Assembly: GCF_027853965.1 (NCBI RefSeq)
Contig: NZ_JAQGLB010000008.1
Coordinates: 248,001 to 312,000, forward strand
DNA length: 64,000 bases
Reading direction: 5' to 3'
Source: Saccharopolyspora indica
GTDB taxonomy: Bacteria > Actinomycetota > Actinomycetes > Mycobacteriales > Pseudonocardiaceae
Part shown: positions 40,496 to 52,863 of the stretch, piece by piece
Numbering within the stretch: the first letter of the stretch is position 1
Layout: every line of letters begins with the position of its first letter
Program-made: the position numbers and the translations under genes
Notes under the pieces: model-generated
Database searches by the model: none
Told to the model about the DNA's origin: nothing
Seen by the model: the letters and a program-made list of their open reading frames with translations, nothing else

Positions 40496-41815
40496 ATGCG
40501 ACGTGCGATCGGCCTGCTGGCCGCAGCGCTGCTGCTCACCGGGTGCGCGGGCACCGCGCGGGCCGCTCCCGAGCTGACCGTCGGCGGCGGTGCGATCGAC
40601 GAGCCGCTGGCGGTCGTCGTGAGCGGATTGGTGCCGGGGGAGCGGGCCTCGGTGTGGGCGCGGATGACCGACGACCGCGGTCGGATGTGGACTTCGTGGG
40701 CGACGTTCGCAGCCGACCGCGGCGGGCGCGTGGACATCGCCGAGCTCGCCCCGGTCAGCGGTTCCTACGCCGGAGCGGACCCGACCGGACTGCTGTGGTC
40801 GATGCGGCTGCCGTCCGCAGAACCGGTGTCCGAACCGCGAGCGGCGTTGAGCGGAGCAGAGGTCCGGCTGACCATCGGCGTCGACATCGGCGGGCGCACG
40901 GTGGCGCAAGCGCCGGTGGTGGTGCCGCTGCACGCGCCGGGAGTGCGATCGACGTCGATCGCCGAGGACGGGCTGGTCGGTGACCTCCACCTGCCGCCCG
41001 GTCCCGGGCCGCACCCCGGCGTGGTCCTGCTGGGCGGGTCCGAGGGCGGGCGGCCGAATCCCGAGCTGGGGCGGTTCCTGGCCGGGAAGGGCTTCGCCGT
41101 GCTGGGCCTCGCCTACTTCGGGCTGCCCGGGCTCCCGCCCGCGCTCGACCGGATACCGGTCGAGTACGGCACCCGCGCGGTGGACTGGCTGCGGGCGCGG
41201 CCGGAGGTCTCCGACGGTCGGGTCGGCGTGGTCGGCCTGTCCAGGGGCGGCGAGTTCGCGCTGGTCCTCGGTGCGCACGCGCCCGGCGTGGGCGCGGTGG
41301 CGTCGATCGTCGGGTCCGGAGCGGTGTTCCCGAGCGCGGCGCCGCAGGCATCGTCCTGGGCGCACGCCGGTGCCGACCTCCCGCCGCTGGTGATCGCTTC
41401 ACCCGGCTCGCCGGTCGGCTTCCTGACCGAGGCGGTGCGCGGACGCCCGGGGCGGTTCGTCGACACCCAGGGCACGACGGCCACGCGGGAGGAGCTGGAC
41501 CGCGCAGCGATCCCGGTCGAGCGCAGCGATGCCGCGTTCCTGCTGGTGTCCGCCGAGCGGGACGAGATGTGGCCGTCGCAGCGGCTGCTGGACGTCGCGG
41601 CGCGGCGGCTCGGCGACCGCGCCGAGCACGTGGTCCAGCCGGGAGCCGGGCACTTCATCCTCGACGTGCCGAACCTCCCCACCTCCTACACCACCGCGGT
41701 CCCGCTGATCCCGGGCCTGTTCTGGGCGGCGGGCGGTGGAACCCCGCAGGCCAATGCGGCAGCCACCGCGGACACCGTCCGCCGGGTCGTCGAGCTGTTC
41801 CAGGAGGAATTGTGA
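40496..41815 (+). CDS. Lipoprotein acyl-CoA thioesterase/BAAT-like alpha/beta hydrolase
   Basis: 439 residues; ATG 40496 with GGAGGT. Lipobox LLTGC near residue 17 indicates export. An N-terminal beta-sandwich (about residues 30-140, GLVPGERASVWARMTDD) typical of acyl-CoA:amino acid N-acyltransferase/thioesterase proteins precedes the alpha/beta hydrolase: HPGVVLLGGSEGG, nucleophile elbow VVGLSRGGEFAL (Ser where human BAAT has Cys), LVSAERDEMWPS (Asp) and GAGHFI (His). The two-domain layout is convincing. As a secreted lipoprotein it cannot act on cytosolic CoA esters, so another ester or amide is likely. Confidence 0.85.
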   Translation: MRRAIGLLAAALLLTGCAGTARAAPELTVGGGAIDEPLAVVVSGLVPGERASVWARMTDDRGRMWTSWATFAADRGGRVDIAELAPVSGSYAGADPTGLLWSMRLPSAEPVSEPRAALSGAEVRLTIGVDIGGRTVAQAPVVVPLHAPGVRSTSIAEDGLVGDLHLPPGPGPHPGVVLLGGSEGGRPNPELGRFLAGKGFAVLGLAYFGLPGLPPALDRIPVEYGTRAVDWLRARPEVSDGRVGVVGLSRGGEFALVLGAHAPGVGAVASIVGSGAVFPSAAPQASSWAHAGADLPPLVIASPGSPVGFLTEAVRGRPGRFVDTQGTTATREELDRAAIPVERSDAAFLLVSAERDEMWPSQRLLDVAARRLGDRAEHVVQPGAGHFILDVPNLPTSYTTAVPLIPGLFWAAGGGTPQANAAATADTVRRVVELFQEEL

Positions 41816-42477
41816 TCGGCATCGCCTTCGGCGCGGGCTACGCGGCGCTGATCGCGCTGCTCGGCGTCCTGTTCGGGTATCCGCTCGATCCGGTGCTGAT
41901 CGGGTTGGCGGTGCCCGCGGCCCTGGCGTCTTCCGCCCGCCGGAACACCTGGGTGCCGATGTGGTGCCTCGGCGCGGTCACGGCGCTGGTGGTGCTCGGC
42001 GAGATCGCGGGCTCCGGCGAGCGCATCGTGATGGGCGGAGTGCTCGTCGGCACTGGTCCGCAGTGGATCGGGGCGTTGGCGGCGGGCTGGCCGCGGCTGC
42101 TCGTGCTCGTCGGCGCGGCCGGGCTCCGGCGCGGTCAGGAGCGGCCGCGCAGGCGGAAGGCGCTCGGGCAGGCCGCACTGCTGGCCGTGATCGCGACCGC
42201 GTGCACCGCATTCGGAACCGCGCTCTCCGGCGGGCTGCTGGCCTGGGCGCTGGTGGGCAACGTCCTCGCGTTCGCGGTGGCGGGCTTCCTGCTGCTCCGG
42301 TCCGGGCTGGTGCTGCCGGTGCTGCTGCTGGCCGTCGGCGCGCTGCTGGCCGGATTCGACGAGCAGCTCGTCGACGTCGGCGCCCCGGCGGCCACGCACC
42401 TGCTGCTCTGGCCCGCCTACCTCGTGGTGGCGCTGCTGCTGGCAGGGCTCGAAGCGCTGGTCCGGCGGCGGGCCTGA
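41812..42477 (+). CDS. Polytopic membrane protein of unknown function
   Basis: 221 residues, GTG 41812 overlapping the hydrolase stop by 4 nt with CAGGAGG upstream, so cotranslated with it. At least six hydrophobic segments (AFGAGYAALIALLGVLFGY, VPMWCLGAVTALVVLGEIAG, LLAVIATACTAFGTALSGG, LLAWALVGNVLAFAVAGFLLL, VLPVLLLAVGALLAGF, LLLWPAYLVVALLLAGL) and an Arg-rich cytosolic loop RRGQERPRRRKA. No family recognised. It may help present or anchor the partner lipoprotein. Confidence 0.75.
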   Translation: MIGIAFGAGYAALIALLGVLFGYPLDPVLIGLAVPAALASSARRNTWVPMWCLGAVTALVVLGEIAGSGERIVMGGVLVGTGPQWIGALAAGWPRLLVLVGAAGLRRGQERPRRRKALGQAALLAVIATACTAFGTALSGGLLAWALVGNVLAFAVAGFLLLRSGLVLPVLLLAVGALLAGFDEQLVDVGAPAATHLLLWPAYLVVALLLAGLEALVRRRA

Positions 42478-42484
42478 AAAAGGA

Positions 42485-42516
42485 GAACGGGGCCGCGGCT
42501 GCCCGCGGCCCCGTTC
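42485..42516. terminator. Bidirectional terminator
   Basis: 14-bp arms GAACGGGGCCGCGG / CCGCGGCCCCGTTC with a 4-nt loop. On the minus strand it is followed by CTCCTTTTTC, a good U-tract, so it ends the DUF4142 gene and probably also the plus-strand membrane protein gene. Confidence 0.88.
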
Positions 42517-42527
42517 GACGCCTCGGA

Positions 42528-43136
42528 TCAGAGAGCGTTGATCTTGGTCAGCACGTCCTGCTGCCCGGCGAGGAAGTCCTCGGCCAGCTTGCGCATGGCC
42601 TGCGCCTGGCCCTCCTCCTGCTCGGAGCGGGCCAGCTGCGCAGCGCTCTGCTCCAGCGTCTGCAGGGCCTGCTTCCACTGCTGGTCGAACTGCGCGCCGC
42701 TGAGCTCCTTCAGCTGGTCCAGCTGCTGCGTGGACTGCTGGTCGGTGCCGCTGGTCTCGTCGGCGGTGTCCTCCGGGGCGCTGCCCGACTGCTGCCCGGC
42801 CGCCGAGGTCAGGAACGCGTTGAGCTGACCGACCTGCAGCTGAGCGGACTGCTGGAGCTCGCCGGCGAGCGCCTTGGCCTCCGCGCTCTGCGCGTTGCTC
42901 TGGGCCAGCTGCGTCAGCTCCAGCACCTGCTGGCGGTTGGCGAGCAGCTGCTGGGCGAACTCGCGGTCCGTCTCGCTGTGCTCACCCGCGGCGTGCTGCC
43001 CGGCGTTGTGCTGCGCGGTCGCCGGCGGCGGCGTGCCGGGGGCCGGGGGCTGGTCGCTCGGTGCCTCGGCAGGCGTGCAGCCCGCGAGGGCGAGACCGCC
43101 GATCAGCACAGCGCCGATGATCGTGCTCCTCCGCAC
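42528..43136 (-). CDS. DUF4142-like lipoprotein
   Basis: 202 residues from GTG 43136 (GGAGG eight bases upstream). Signal peptide with lipobox LAGC, then a Pro/Ala linker, then a helical domain rich in Gln: REFAQQLLANRQQVLELTQLAQSNAQ, AEAKALAGELQQSAQLQVGQLNAFL, EQEEGQAQAMRKLAEDFLAGQQDVLTKI. DUF4142 proteins are ferritin-like helical bundles exported in many bacteria; role unknown. The open frame extends 78 codons further upstream, but without a lipoprotein signal in first position. Confidence 0.82.
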   Translation of the reverse strand: MRRSTIIGAVLIGGLALAGCTPAEAPSDQPPAPGTPPPATAQHNAGQHAAGEHSETDREFAQQLLANRQQVLELTQLAQSNAQSAEAKALAGELQQSAQLQVGQLNAFLTSAAGQQSGSAPEDTADETSGTDQQSTQQLDQLKELSGAQFDQQWKQALQTLEQSAAQLARSEQEEGQAQAMRKLAEDFLAGQQDVLTKINAL

Positions 43137-43280
43137 GTGCTTCCCCTCCAGGATCTGGTGGACGTCGTCCCAGGGCGGCCCGTCGAACTGCTCGCAGGTA
43201 GGGCTGCCGGACCTGTTGACCAGTAGGCTAACTGCCCCTCCAGAACCTGCTGGTGGCTGGTCTGCGTAGCGGTGCGGGTG

Positions 43281-43390
43281 GCGGAACCTGAGTGCTTCCC
43301 TGGACTGCGGGTGCCCCTCCTGATGTATGTCCGATACACGGCGGAGGGGCCGTCCTCGCCAGGAAAGCACTCAGAACCCGCGGGTGGTCG
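43281..43390. repeat. 110-bp hairpin repeat, copy B (between the DUF4142 gene and ctaD)
   Basis: Matches 31449-31558 at 108 of 110 positions. The 87-nt cruciform-like fold spans 43288-43374; in this copy an extra apical pairing TGTAT/ATACA is intact. Both flanking genes run away from it (minus gene starting 43136, plus gene starting 43740), so it does not terminate either of them. Downstream similarity to copy A continues to about 43461. Confidence 0.9.
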
Positions 43391-43739
43391 TTTTGAGTGC
43401 GTACTCGAAGCGGCTGACGCCGCTTGCACAAGCGCGGACGGCTTCGCCGACAGGCCTTCTCAGGCGCGTGCGGGCGACATAGCCCCGGGGCCCGCCATGA
43501 TCGCGGCCTGTCGGGTCGATCTCACTCGGGGTGACCGGGCGCGGGGCAATGAATAGGGTGGCTACGGCCCGGCCGAACTCCGGCCAGGCACCGGGACTAG
43601 TATCCGCAGTCGGCAGCGTTCGCGATCTGCTCGTCCTGCAGTCGCCCTGCGGGGTGTCGCATGCTGTCATCCGGCCCACCCGGGTCGGGGCGGATCCGAC
43701 CGGATCCGATGAAGGCTTCAAGGGAGTGCAGGAGGCACC

Positions 43740-46871
<3,132 letters not shown>

Positions 46872-46872
<1 letters not shown>

Positions 46873-47711
46873 TGCGACCGGGGAATAACGACGGCCCGGA
46901 AGCGGCTGATGGTGGTGTGCAGGACACCGCCTTCGACGTGCTGGACCCGCTGATCACCCGCTACGCCTCCTGGCTGGCCCTGCCGGGCGCGGCCACCGCG
47001 GACACCTCGGACGAGGACCCGGAGAACGTGGTGCTGATGCCGATGGTCCTGCGCATCGAGCGGCGGGAGCCGCCGGACCGCACGGCGCTGCTGGAAGCGG
47101 CGGCATCGGCGGCGCTGGCGGTCTGCCTGGACGAGCGCTGCAAGCCGGGCGGCGAGTGGCACGAGGCCATGAGCACCTGGATCAGCGGCCGCATCCGCAA
47201 GGTGGCGCGGCGGGCGCGCGGAGCGCACTGGGAAGCGGTGCAGTCGCTGCCCGGCCGCACGTTCGAGGTCGGCAACGCCGAGGTGCGGGCCTTCCTGCCG
47301 ATGCGCGTCGCGGACATGCCGAAGGAGCTCAGCCGCCTGCAGATCTCCGGCAGCGAACTGGACTCCGACGAGCCGGGCGACCCGGCCCCGGGTGCACCGG
47401 TGCTGTGGCTGAACCCGGACGTCCCGATGAGCGCCGGGAAGTCGGCGGCCCAGGTCGGCCACGCGACGATGATCCTGGCCTCCCTGCTGCACGGCGAAGG
47501 CATGAGCGCGGAGCTGGAGCGCTGGTCGGCCGACGGCTTCCGCTGCTCGGTCCGCAAGGCCGACGCGAAGACCTGGGCCGGCCTGCACCCCCGCGACGAC
47601 CCGGAGAAGGCCTGGCGAGAAGCCCGGGTGGGCATGGTCCGCGACGCGGGTTTCACCGAAGTGGACCCGGGCACGGTCACCGTCCTCGCCCAATGGCGCC
47701 CGATTTCCTGA
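46872..47711 (+). CDS. Peptidyl-tRNA hydrolase, Pth2-related
   Basis: 279 residues, ATG in the serB stop codon. The C-terminal third shows the Pth2 core: VLWLNPDVPMSAGKSAAQVGHATMIL (the conserved K..AQ.GHA motif), CSVRKADAKTWAGL, and RDAGFTEVDPGTVTVLAQW. The N-terminal 150 residues are an actinobacterial extension with repeated acidic stretches and VLMPMVLRIERREPPDRTALLEAAASAAL. Pth2 frees tRNA from stalled peptidyl-tRNA. Coupled expression with serB is suggested by the overlap. Confidence 0.85.
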
Positions 47712-47744
47712 CAGTTCGTCACGTTCCTGGGTAGGGTCCCCCGC

Positions 47745-48143
47745 GTGGGGGACCCAGACCTAGCAGCCCTGGCCCGATCGGTGTGCGAGGGCGATCGTCC
47801 GATCAAAGCGTTCTACGCGGCATTCGCGAAGGCCGTCGTCTACGCCCAACGCCCGGAGAAGCCCGGCGTGTTCGTGACCGACACCGAGAGCCAGGGCCGG
47901 TGGACGGTGGCGTTCACGAGCCTGGATCGCCTTGCCGCCCACGCGGGTGCGTGCGACTACATCTCGATGCCGGGCGCGGTCTTCCTGGAGCTGGTGCCGC
48001 CCGGTGTGGGCGTGATGGTCGATCCCGATGACGACCACCGGCTGCCGCTGGTGGCGCGGGTCGACGACTTCTTCGCACTCGAGCGGGAGTGGAAGCGCAC
48101 GGCGCCGGCGCGCCAGGCCGCTGCTCGCAAGGCGGTGCGGTGA
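47745..48143 (+). CDS. SseB-domain-like protein
   Basis: 132 residues from GTG 47745. The pattern FAKAVVYAQRPEKPG...GRWTVAFTSLDRLAAHAGACDYISMPGAVFLELVPPGVGVMVDPDDDHRLPL matches the N-terminal SseB domain, found in actinobacterial T7SS and RHS-toxin neighbourhoods as a small soluble accessory. Basic C-terminal helix RQAAARKAVR. It is the first gene of the toxin locus; GTGA overlap with the next. Confidence 0.75.
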   Translation: MGDPDLAALARSVCEGDRPIKAFYAAFAKAVVYAQRPEKPGVFVTDTESQGRWTVAFTSLDRLAAHAGACDYISMPGAVFLELVPPGVGVMVDPDDDHRLPLVARVDDFFALEREWKRTAPARQAAARKAVR

Positions 48144-48490
48144 GCTTGGACGGCAACGGCTTTCACGTCGAGATCGAGCTGCTGGAAAAGGCGTCGAGGA
48201 ACATGGACGAACTCGTCGCCGGGCAGGACAACTCGGAGCTGAGCGAGTTGCCGGGCGCGGCTGAGTCCTACGGCCATGCCGATCTGCTCTCGGCCTTGAC
48301 GGAGTTCTGCGACCGGTGGTCGGTCGGCCTGGACGCGCTGTGCGACCGAGCCACCCGGATGAGCTACTCGCTCGCCGAGACCGCCAAGGCGTACCGCGAA
48401 GCGGATCAGGCGGGTGCGGACGCGCTTTCGGTCGACCCGGGGATCGATGCGGTGCAGCCGCCGATGACGATCCCGGGGATGGGCCGATGA
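48140..48490 (+). CDS. WXG100-like type VII secretion partner
   Basis: 116 residues. Helical hairpin architecture: FHVEIELLEKASRNMDELVAGQ ... YGHADLLSALTEFCDRWSVGLDALCDRATRMSYSLAETAKAYREAD. The C-terminal Y-x3-D (YREAD) signature is the T7SS export motif of EsxB/EspC-type proteins. W replaces the WxG turn. It overlaps both neighbours (GTGA upstream, ATGA downstream), so it is probably made with, and forms a secretion dimer with, the RHS protein. Confidence 0.78.
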   Translation: MSLDGNGFHVEIELLEKASRNMDELVAGQDNSELSELPGAAESYGHADLLSALTEFCDRWSVGLDALCDRATRMSYSLAETAKAYREADQAGADALSVDPGIDAVQPPMTIPGMGR

Positions 48491-51400
48491 CCTTCGAGCT
48501 CGGGCAGGCCACCGAGCCGACGCTGCTGGTGCCCGGAGACCCGGACGCGATCATGGCGAACGCCCGGTTCATCCGGGAACGAGCGGTCAAGGCGTCCGAG
48601 ACCGGCGAAGCGCTGAAGCGGATCGATGCCGGCGGGTGGAGCGGCGAGGCCGCGGACCTCTGGCACGAGCAGCACCAGACCGATGTTCCGCGCTGGTTCG
48701 ACGGCGGGGATTCGCTGGCGGCCGGAGCTGCCGCGCTCGAGGAGTACGCGCGGGTGCTGCGGTGGGCCCAGGCCGAGGCGGCGGAGGCCGCTCGGTTGTG
48801 GGCGGAGGGAGAAGCCGCCACCGAGCAGGCGAAGCTGGATCACGAGCAAGCCGTCGCCAACTCGCAAGGCGGTGCGGTCGTTCCCTTCGTCGATCCCGGC
48901 GGGGAGCGGCGGCAGGCCGCTCAGGACATGCTGCGGGCGGCTCGGCAGGAGCTGGTCTGGGAGGGCGACCGCGCTGCGTTCGCGCTGCGGGAAGAAGCCG
49001 CGGTGGCACCGCAGGATTCCCAGGCGCAGATCGATGCGAATTTCTTCGGTGCGCTCTGGGAAGGTTTCAGCGGCACGTTCACCGCGTTCTACGACGCCTT
49101 CTCCGATCCACTGGGGACGGTGCAGGCGATGGCCTACGCCGCCACTCACCCCGTCGAAACGCTCAAGGCGATGGTCTCCTGGGACGATTTCGCCAACGGA
49201 CGCGGCGAAGTGGGGCTGGGCAGGATCACCGGCGAGGTCATCGGCGGAATCATCACCGGCGGGATCGGCAAGGTCCTCAAGACGGTCAGGGAGGTTCCGG
49301 ACGCCCCCGAGCACCGGATCCCGGTCTCCGAGCGGCCGACGACCGGCGACCCGATCGACGTCGCCACCGGCAGCATGGTGCTCGCGCAGACCGATGTCGA
49401 ACTCCCGGGCCTGCTTCCCCTGGTGCTCAAGCGGTTGCACCTCTCGTCCTTCCGGGCCGGGCAGCACTTCGGCCCGACGTGGGCCTCGACGCTGGACCAG
49501 CGGTTGGAGCTGGACGGGACCGACGTGTGCTTCGTCGCCGACGACGGCACGCTCTCCCTCTTCCCGCAGCCGGCTCAGGGAGCGTCCGTCGGCGCGGTGA
49601 CCGGGCCGCAGCGGAGCTTGGCGCGTTCCGAAGACGACGCCTACACGCTCACCGATGTGGCGCAGGGCAGGACGCTGCACTTCGGTCCCGCAGGCGAGAT
49701 CCGGCCGTTGACCGCGATCGTGGACCGCAGCGGCCAGCGCATCGACGTCGAGCGCGATGCCGATGGGGTGCCCGTCGAGGTGCGGCACTCCGGCGGCTAC
49801 CGCATCCGGGTGGAGTCCGACGCCGGTCTGGTGACGGCGTTGCACCTCCGCGACGCGGACGACGGCGATGACGTGCTGTTGATGCGCTACGGCTACGAGG
49901 ACCAGCGGCTCACGGAGGTGATCAACGCTTCCGGTCTGCCGCTCCGGTTCACCTACGACGAGTCGGGTCGCATCACGAGCTGGACCGACCGAAACGACAA
50001 GTGGTACCGCTACGTCTACGACGCGGGCGGCCGGGTCGTGGAGGTCGAGGGCTCCGGCGGTTTCTTCAGCGGCACGCTGGAGTACGACCACGAGAACCGG
50101 ATCACCACCTGGACCGACTCGCAGGGCTCGCGCACCGAGTACCACCTCAACGAGGCCGGTCAGACGGTCCGCGAGCTCGACGCGCAGGGCGGCGTGATCC
50201 GGTCGGAGTGGGACGACCGGGACCGGTTGCTCTCCCGGACCGATCAGCTCGGCCGCACGGTTCGCCACGAGTACGACGAGGTCGGCAACCTGGTCGCGGT
50301 CACGCGTCCGGACGGCAGCCAGACCCGGCTCGAGTACAACGATCTCCGGCTCCCGGTCGTGGTCATCGCGCCGGATGGCACGGTGTCGCGCCGGGAGTAC
50401 GACGAGCGCGGGAACGTCATCAGGACGGTCGACGCGCTCGGTGCGGTCACCAGCTACGCCTACGACGAGCACGGTCGTCTGACGAGTTTCACGGACGCGC
50501 TGGGCAACGTGCGGCGGGTCGAGACCGATGCGGCGGGTCTGCCGGTCGTCGTGACCGACCCGATGGGCAACGCGACCCGCTATGCGCGGGACGGGTTCGG
50601 CCGGGTCACGCAGGTGGTGGACCCGCTGGGCGGCACCACCCGGTTCGGCTGGACGGTGGACGGCAAACCGGCGTGGCGGACCTTGCCGGACGGCGCGACC
50701 GAGCGCTGGCTGTACGACGGCGAAGGCAACCTCCGCACCTTCGTCGACGCTCTGGGACAGGAAACCCGCACCGAGGTCACGCACTTCGACCTGCCGTCGG
50801 CCGAGATCCGGCCGGACGGAACGCGCCTGGAGTTCGGCTACGACACCGAGCTGCGCCTGGTCAGCGTCACCAACGAGCAGGGCCTGGTGTGGCGCTACGA
50901 CTATGACGTGGTGGGCAACCTGGCGCGGGAGATCGACTTCAACGGCCGTGCGGTCACCTATCGGCACGACGCGGCAGGTCAGCTCATCGAGCGCACCAAT
51001 GGTGCCGGTGAGACGACCTCGTTCTCCCGCGACGTCCTGGGGAACGTGATCGAGCGCCGCAACGGCTCGGTGACGTCGACCTTCACCTACGACCCGCTGG
51101 GCCGCTTGCTCGAAGCGATGGACGGCGACACCCAGGTCACCTTCGACCGCGACCCGGCCGGACGTGTGCTCGCCGAGAGCATCAACGGCCGGACCGTGGC
51201 ATCGGTGTACGACCGGCTGGGCCGCAGGATCCGCCGCCGCACGCCGTCGGGCGCGGAGAGCGTGTGGGAGTACGACCCGAACGGTCGGCCGAGCGCGCTG
51301 CACACGGCAGGGCGCACCCTGCGCTTCGGCTACGACCGCGCAGGCCGCGAGGTTCAGCGATCGTTCGGCCCCGATGTGGTCCTGGCCCAGGCCTGGAACG

Positions 51401-52803
51401 CCAACCACCAGCTGCTCTCGCAAACCCTCACCGGCGCCGGTCAGCAGATCCAACGGCGCTCGTACACCTACCGCGCGGACGGATACCTGACCGGGCTCGA
51501 CGACAAGCTCACCGGCCCGCGCACGTTCGACCTCGACGGCTTGGGCCGGGTCACCGCGGTGAACGGTCCTGGCTGGTCGGAGCGCTATGCCTACGACGCG
51601 GCGGGAAACCTCGCGCACGCGTCCTGGCCGACTTCAGATCCGGAAGAACCCGGCGACCGCGAGTACAGCGGCACGCTGATCCGCCGAGCGGGCAAGGTCC
51701 GCTACGAGCACGACGCCCAAGGCCGGGTGGTGCTCCGCCAGCGAAAGCGCCTGTCCCGCAAGCCGGAAACCTGGCGCTACTTCTGGGACGCCGACGACCG
51801 CCTGACCGAAGTCCTCACCCCGGACGGAGCCCGCTGGCGCTACCGCTACGACCCGCTGGGCCGCCGAGTAGCCAAGCAGCGCCTCACCCCCGACGGCTCG
51901 CGCGTCCTGGAACAGATCGAGTTCATCTGGGACGCGGCGGTCCTGGCGGAACAAGCTCACACCGACGGCCTGCCCAACGGCCCGAACCTGCTGGACGCGC
52001 GAGTCACGGTCTGGAACTACGAGCCGGGCACCTTCCGCCCGCTGACCCAAGCGCAACGCTCAGCAGTCCGAAACGCACCCCAGCCCTGGATCGACGAACA
52101 GTTCCACTCGATCATCACCGACCTCGTCGGAACCCCAACAGAACTGATCAACGACCAAGGCGCGGTGTCCTGGCACCAACGAACAACCCTCTGGGGCGTC
52201 ACCCCCGACCAACCCCGAACGGCCGCCTACACCCCACTCCGCTTCCCAGGCCAGTACCACGACCCGGAAACGGGCTTCAACTACAACTTCCACCGCCACT
52301 ACGACCCGAACACCGCCCGTTACGGCAGCACCGATCCGCTGGGTCTTTCAGCGGGGCCAAACTCCTACCGTTACGTTCCCAACCCGCATGCGTTGATTGA
52401 CCCACTGGGTCTCAGAGCCGATACCGCGTGTGGTCCGCATCTTGCGCTGGGTCTGGATCAGACGAGAGTGGAGATCGGAGGTCGGGTCTTAATTAACCCG
52501 GACTCGTTGGAGAATTTTGCCGCTGAGCATGGCGCTATTACTTGGCGCAATGAAATGTTCAGCGACGTTATGCCTACTGATAGGAAGCCCACGGAAGGTG
52601 AGCTTCATCAGATGATTGACCGTGTTGTGCAAGGAGGTGGTCGGATTAGCTTCAATCTCGAGGGAATGGACGACGTAGCCGGGATCATCGACGGAACTTC
52701 TCCTCGTGCTGGCAGTTCTACAGGAATGGAGCTCCGATACGTGCTGAGTAATCCGGAGGCCAGGAGGGTTACGACGTTCTATAATGGCGCCATTCCTGGT
52801 TGA
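48487..52803 (+). CDS. RHS-repeat polymorphic toxin with T7SS-type N terminus
   Basis: 1438 residues. Residues 1-130 are a T7SS-substrate helical domain (ANARFIRERAVKASETGEAL, GGWSGEAADLW with a WxG turn). From about residue 275 comes a DUF6531 cap (TGDPIDVATGSMVLAQTDVELPG). Residues about 450-1230 hold some twenty YD repeats (YDEVGNLVAVTRPDG, YDPLGRRVAKQRL). The RHS core ends FHRHYDPNTARYGSTDPLGL and DPLGL at 52399-52413. The last 130 residues are an unrelated C-terminal tip of unknown fold with low GC (GGGRISFNLEGMDD, NPEARRVTTFYN). The RHS shell probably encloses the toxin until delivery. Confidence 0.93.
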   Translation: MTFELGQATEPTLLVPGDPDAIMANARFIRERAVKASETGEALKRIDAGGWSGEAADLWHEQHQTDVPRWFDGGDSLAAGAAALEEYARVLRWAQAEAAEAARLWAEGEAATEQAKLDHEQAVANSQGGAVVPFVDPGGERRQAAQDMLRAARQELVWEGDRAAFALREEAAVAPQDSQAQIDANFFGALWEGFSGTFTAFYDAFSDPLGTVQAMAYAATHPVETLKAMVSWDDFANGRGEVGLGRITGEVIGGIITGGIGKVLKTVREVPDAPEHRIPVSERPTTGDPIDVATGSMVLAQTDVELPGLLPLVLKRLHLSSFRAGQHFGPTWASTLDQRLELDGTDVCFVADDGTLSLFPQPAQGASVGAVTGPQRSLARSEDDAYTLTDVAQGRTLHFGPAGEIRPLTAIVDRSGQRIDVERDADGVPVEVRHSGGYRIRVESDAGLVTALHLRDADDGDDVLLMRYGYEDQRLTEVINASGLPLRFTYDESGRITSWTDRNDKWYRYVYDAGGRVVEVEGSGGFFSGTLEYDHENRITTWTDSQGSRTEYHLNEAGQTVRELDAQGGVIRSEWDDRDRLLSRTDQLGRTVRHEYDEVGNLVAVTRPDGSQTRLEYNDLRLPVVVIAPDGTVSRREYDERGNVIRTVDALGAVTSYAYDEHGRLTSFTDALGNVRRVETDAAGLPVVVTDPMGNATRYARDGFGRVTQVVDPLGGTTRFGWTVDGKPAWRTLPDGATERWLYDGEGNLRTFVDALGQETRTEVTHFDLPSAEIRPDGTRLEFGYDTELRLVSVTNEQGLVWRYDYDVVGNLAREIDFNGRAVTYRHDAAGQLIERTNGAGETTSFSRDVLGNVIERRNGSVTSTFTYDPLGRLLEAMDGDTQVTFDRDPAGRVLAESINGRTVASVYDRLGRRIRRRTPSGAESVWEYDPNGRPSALHTAGRTLRFGYDRAGREVQRSFGPDVVLAQAWNANHQLLSQTLTGAGQQIQRRSYTYRADGYLTGLDDKLTGPRTFDLDGLGRVTAVNGPGWSERYAYDAAGNLAHASWPTSDPEEPGDREYSGTLIRRAGKVRYEHDAQGRVVLRQRKRLSRKPETWRYFWDADDRLTEVLTPDGARWRYRYDPLGRRVAKQRLTPDGSRVLEQIEFIWDAAVLAEQAHTDGLPNGPNLLDARVTVWNYEPGTFRPLTQAQRSAVRNAPQPWIDEQFHSIITDLVGTPTELINDQGAVSWHQRTTLWGVTPDQPRTAAYTPLRFPGQYHDPETGFNYNFHRHYDPNTARYGSTDPLGLSAGPNSYRYVPNPHALIDPLGLRADTACGPHLALGLDQTRVEIGGRVLINPDSLENFAAEHGAITWRNEMFSDVMPTDRKPTEGELHQMIDRVVQGGGRISFNLEGMDDVAGIIDGTSPRAGSSTGMELRYVLSNPEARRVTTFYNGAIPG
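52414..52803 (+). other. Variable C-terminal toxin tip of the RHS protein
   Basis: 130 codons after the last DPLGL signature. GC falls sharply here (for example 52488-52560 contains TTAATTAACC and GAATTTTGCC), as expected for a recently exchanged toxin module. It contains an N-terminal strand block (LDQTRVEIGGRVLIN), a helix HQMIDRVVQGGGR and a C-terminal strand pair ELRYVLSN/RRVTTFYN. I cannot assign it to a known nuclease, deaminase or ADP-ribosyltransferase family. Confidence 0.7.
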
Positions 52804-52863
52804 TTCCTGAAGTGGATTTATGTATTGCTGGAAGGTGTGGTTCCATGGTTGGATGGTGTTGTT

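Noticed and set aside
48406..51618. 1070-codon minus-strand open frame opposite the RHS gene
   Set aside because: It mirrors the repetitive RHS coding sequence; composition and lack of any domain show it is a shadow.
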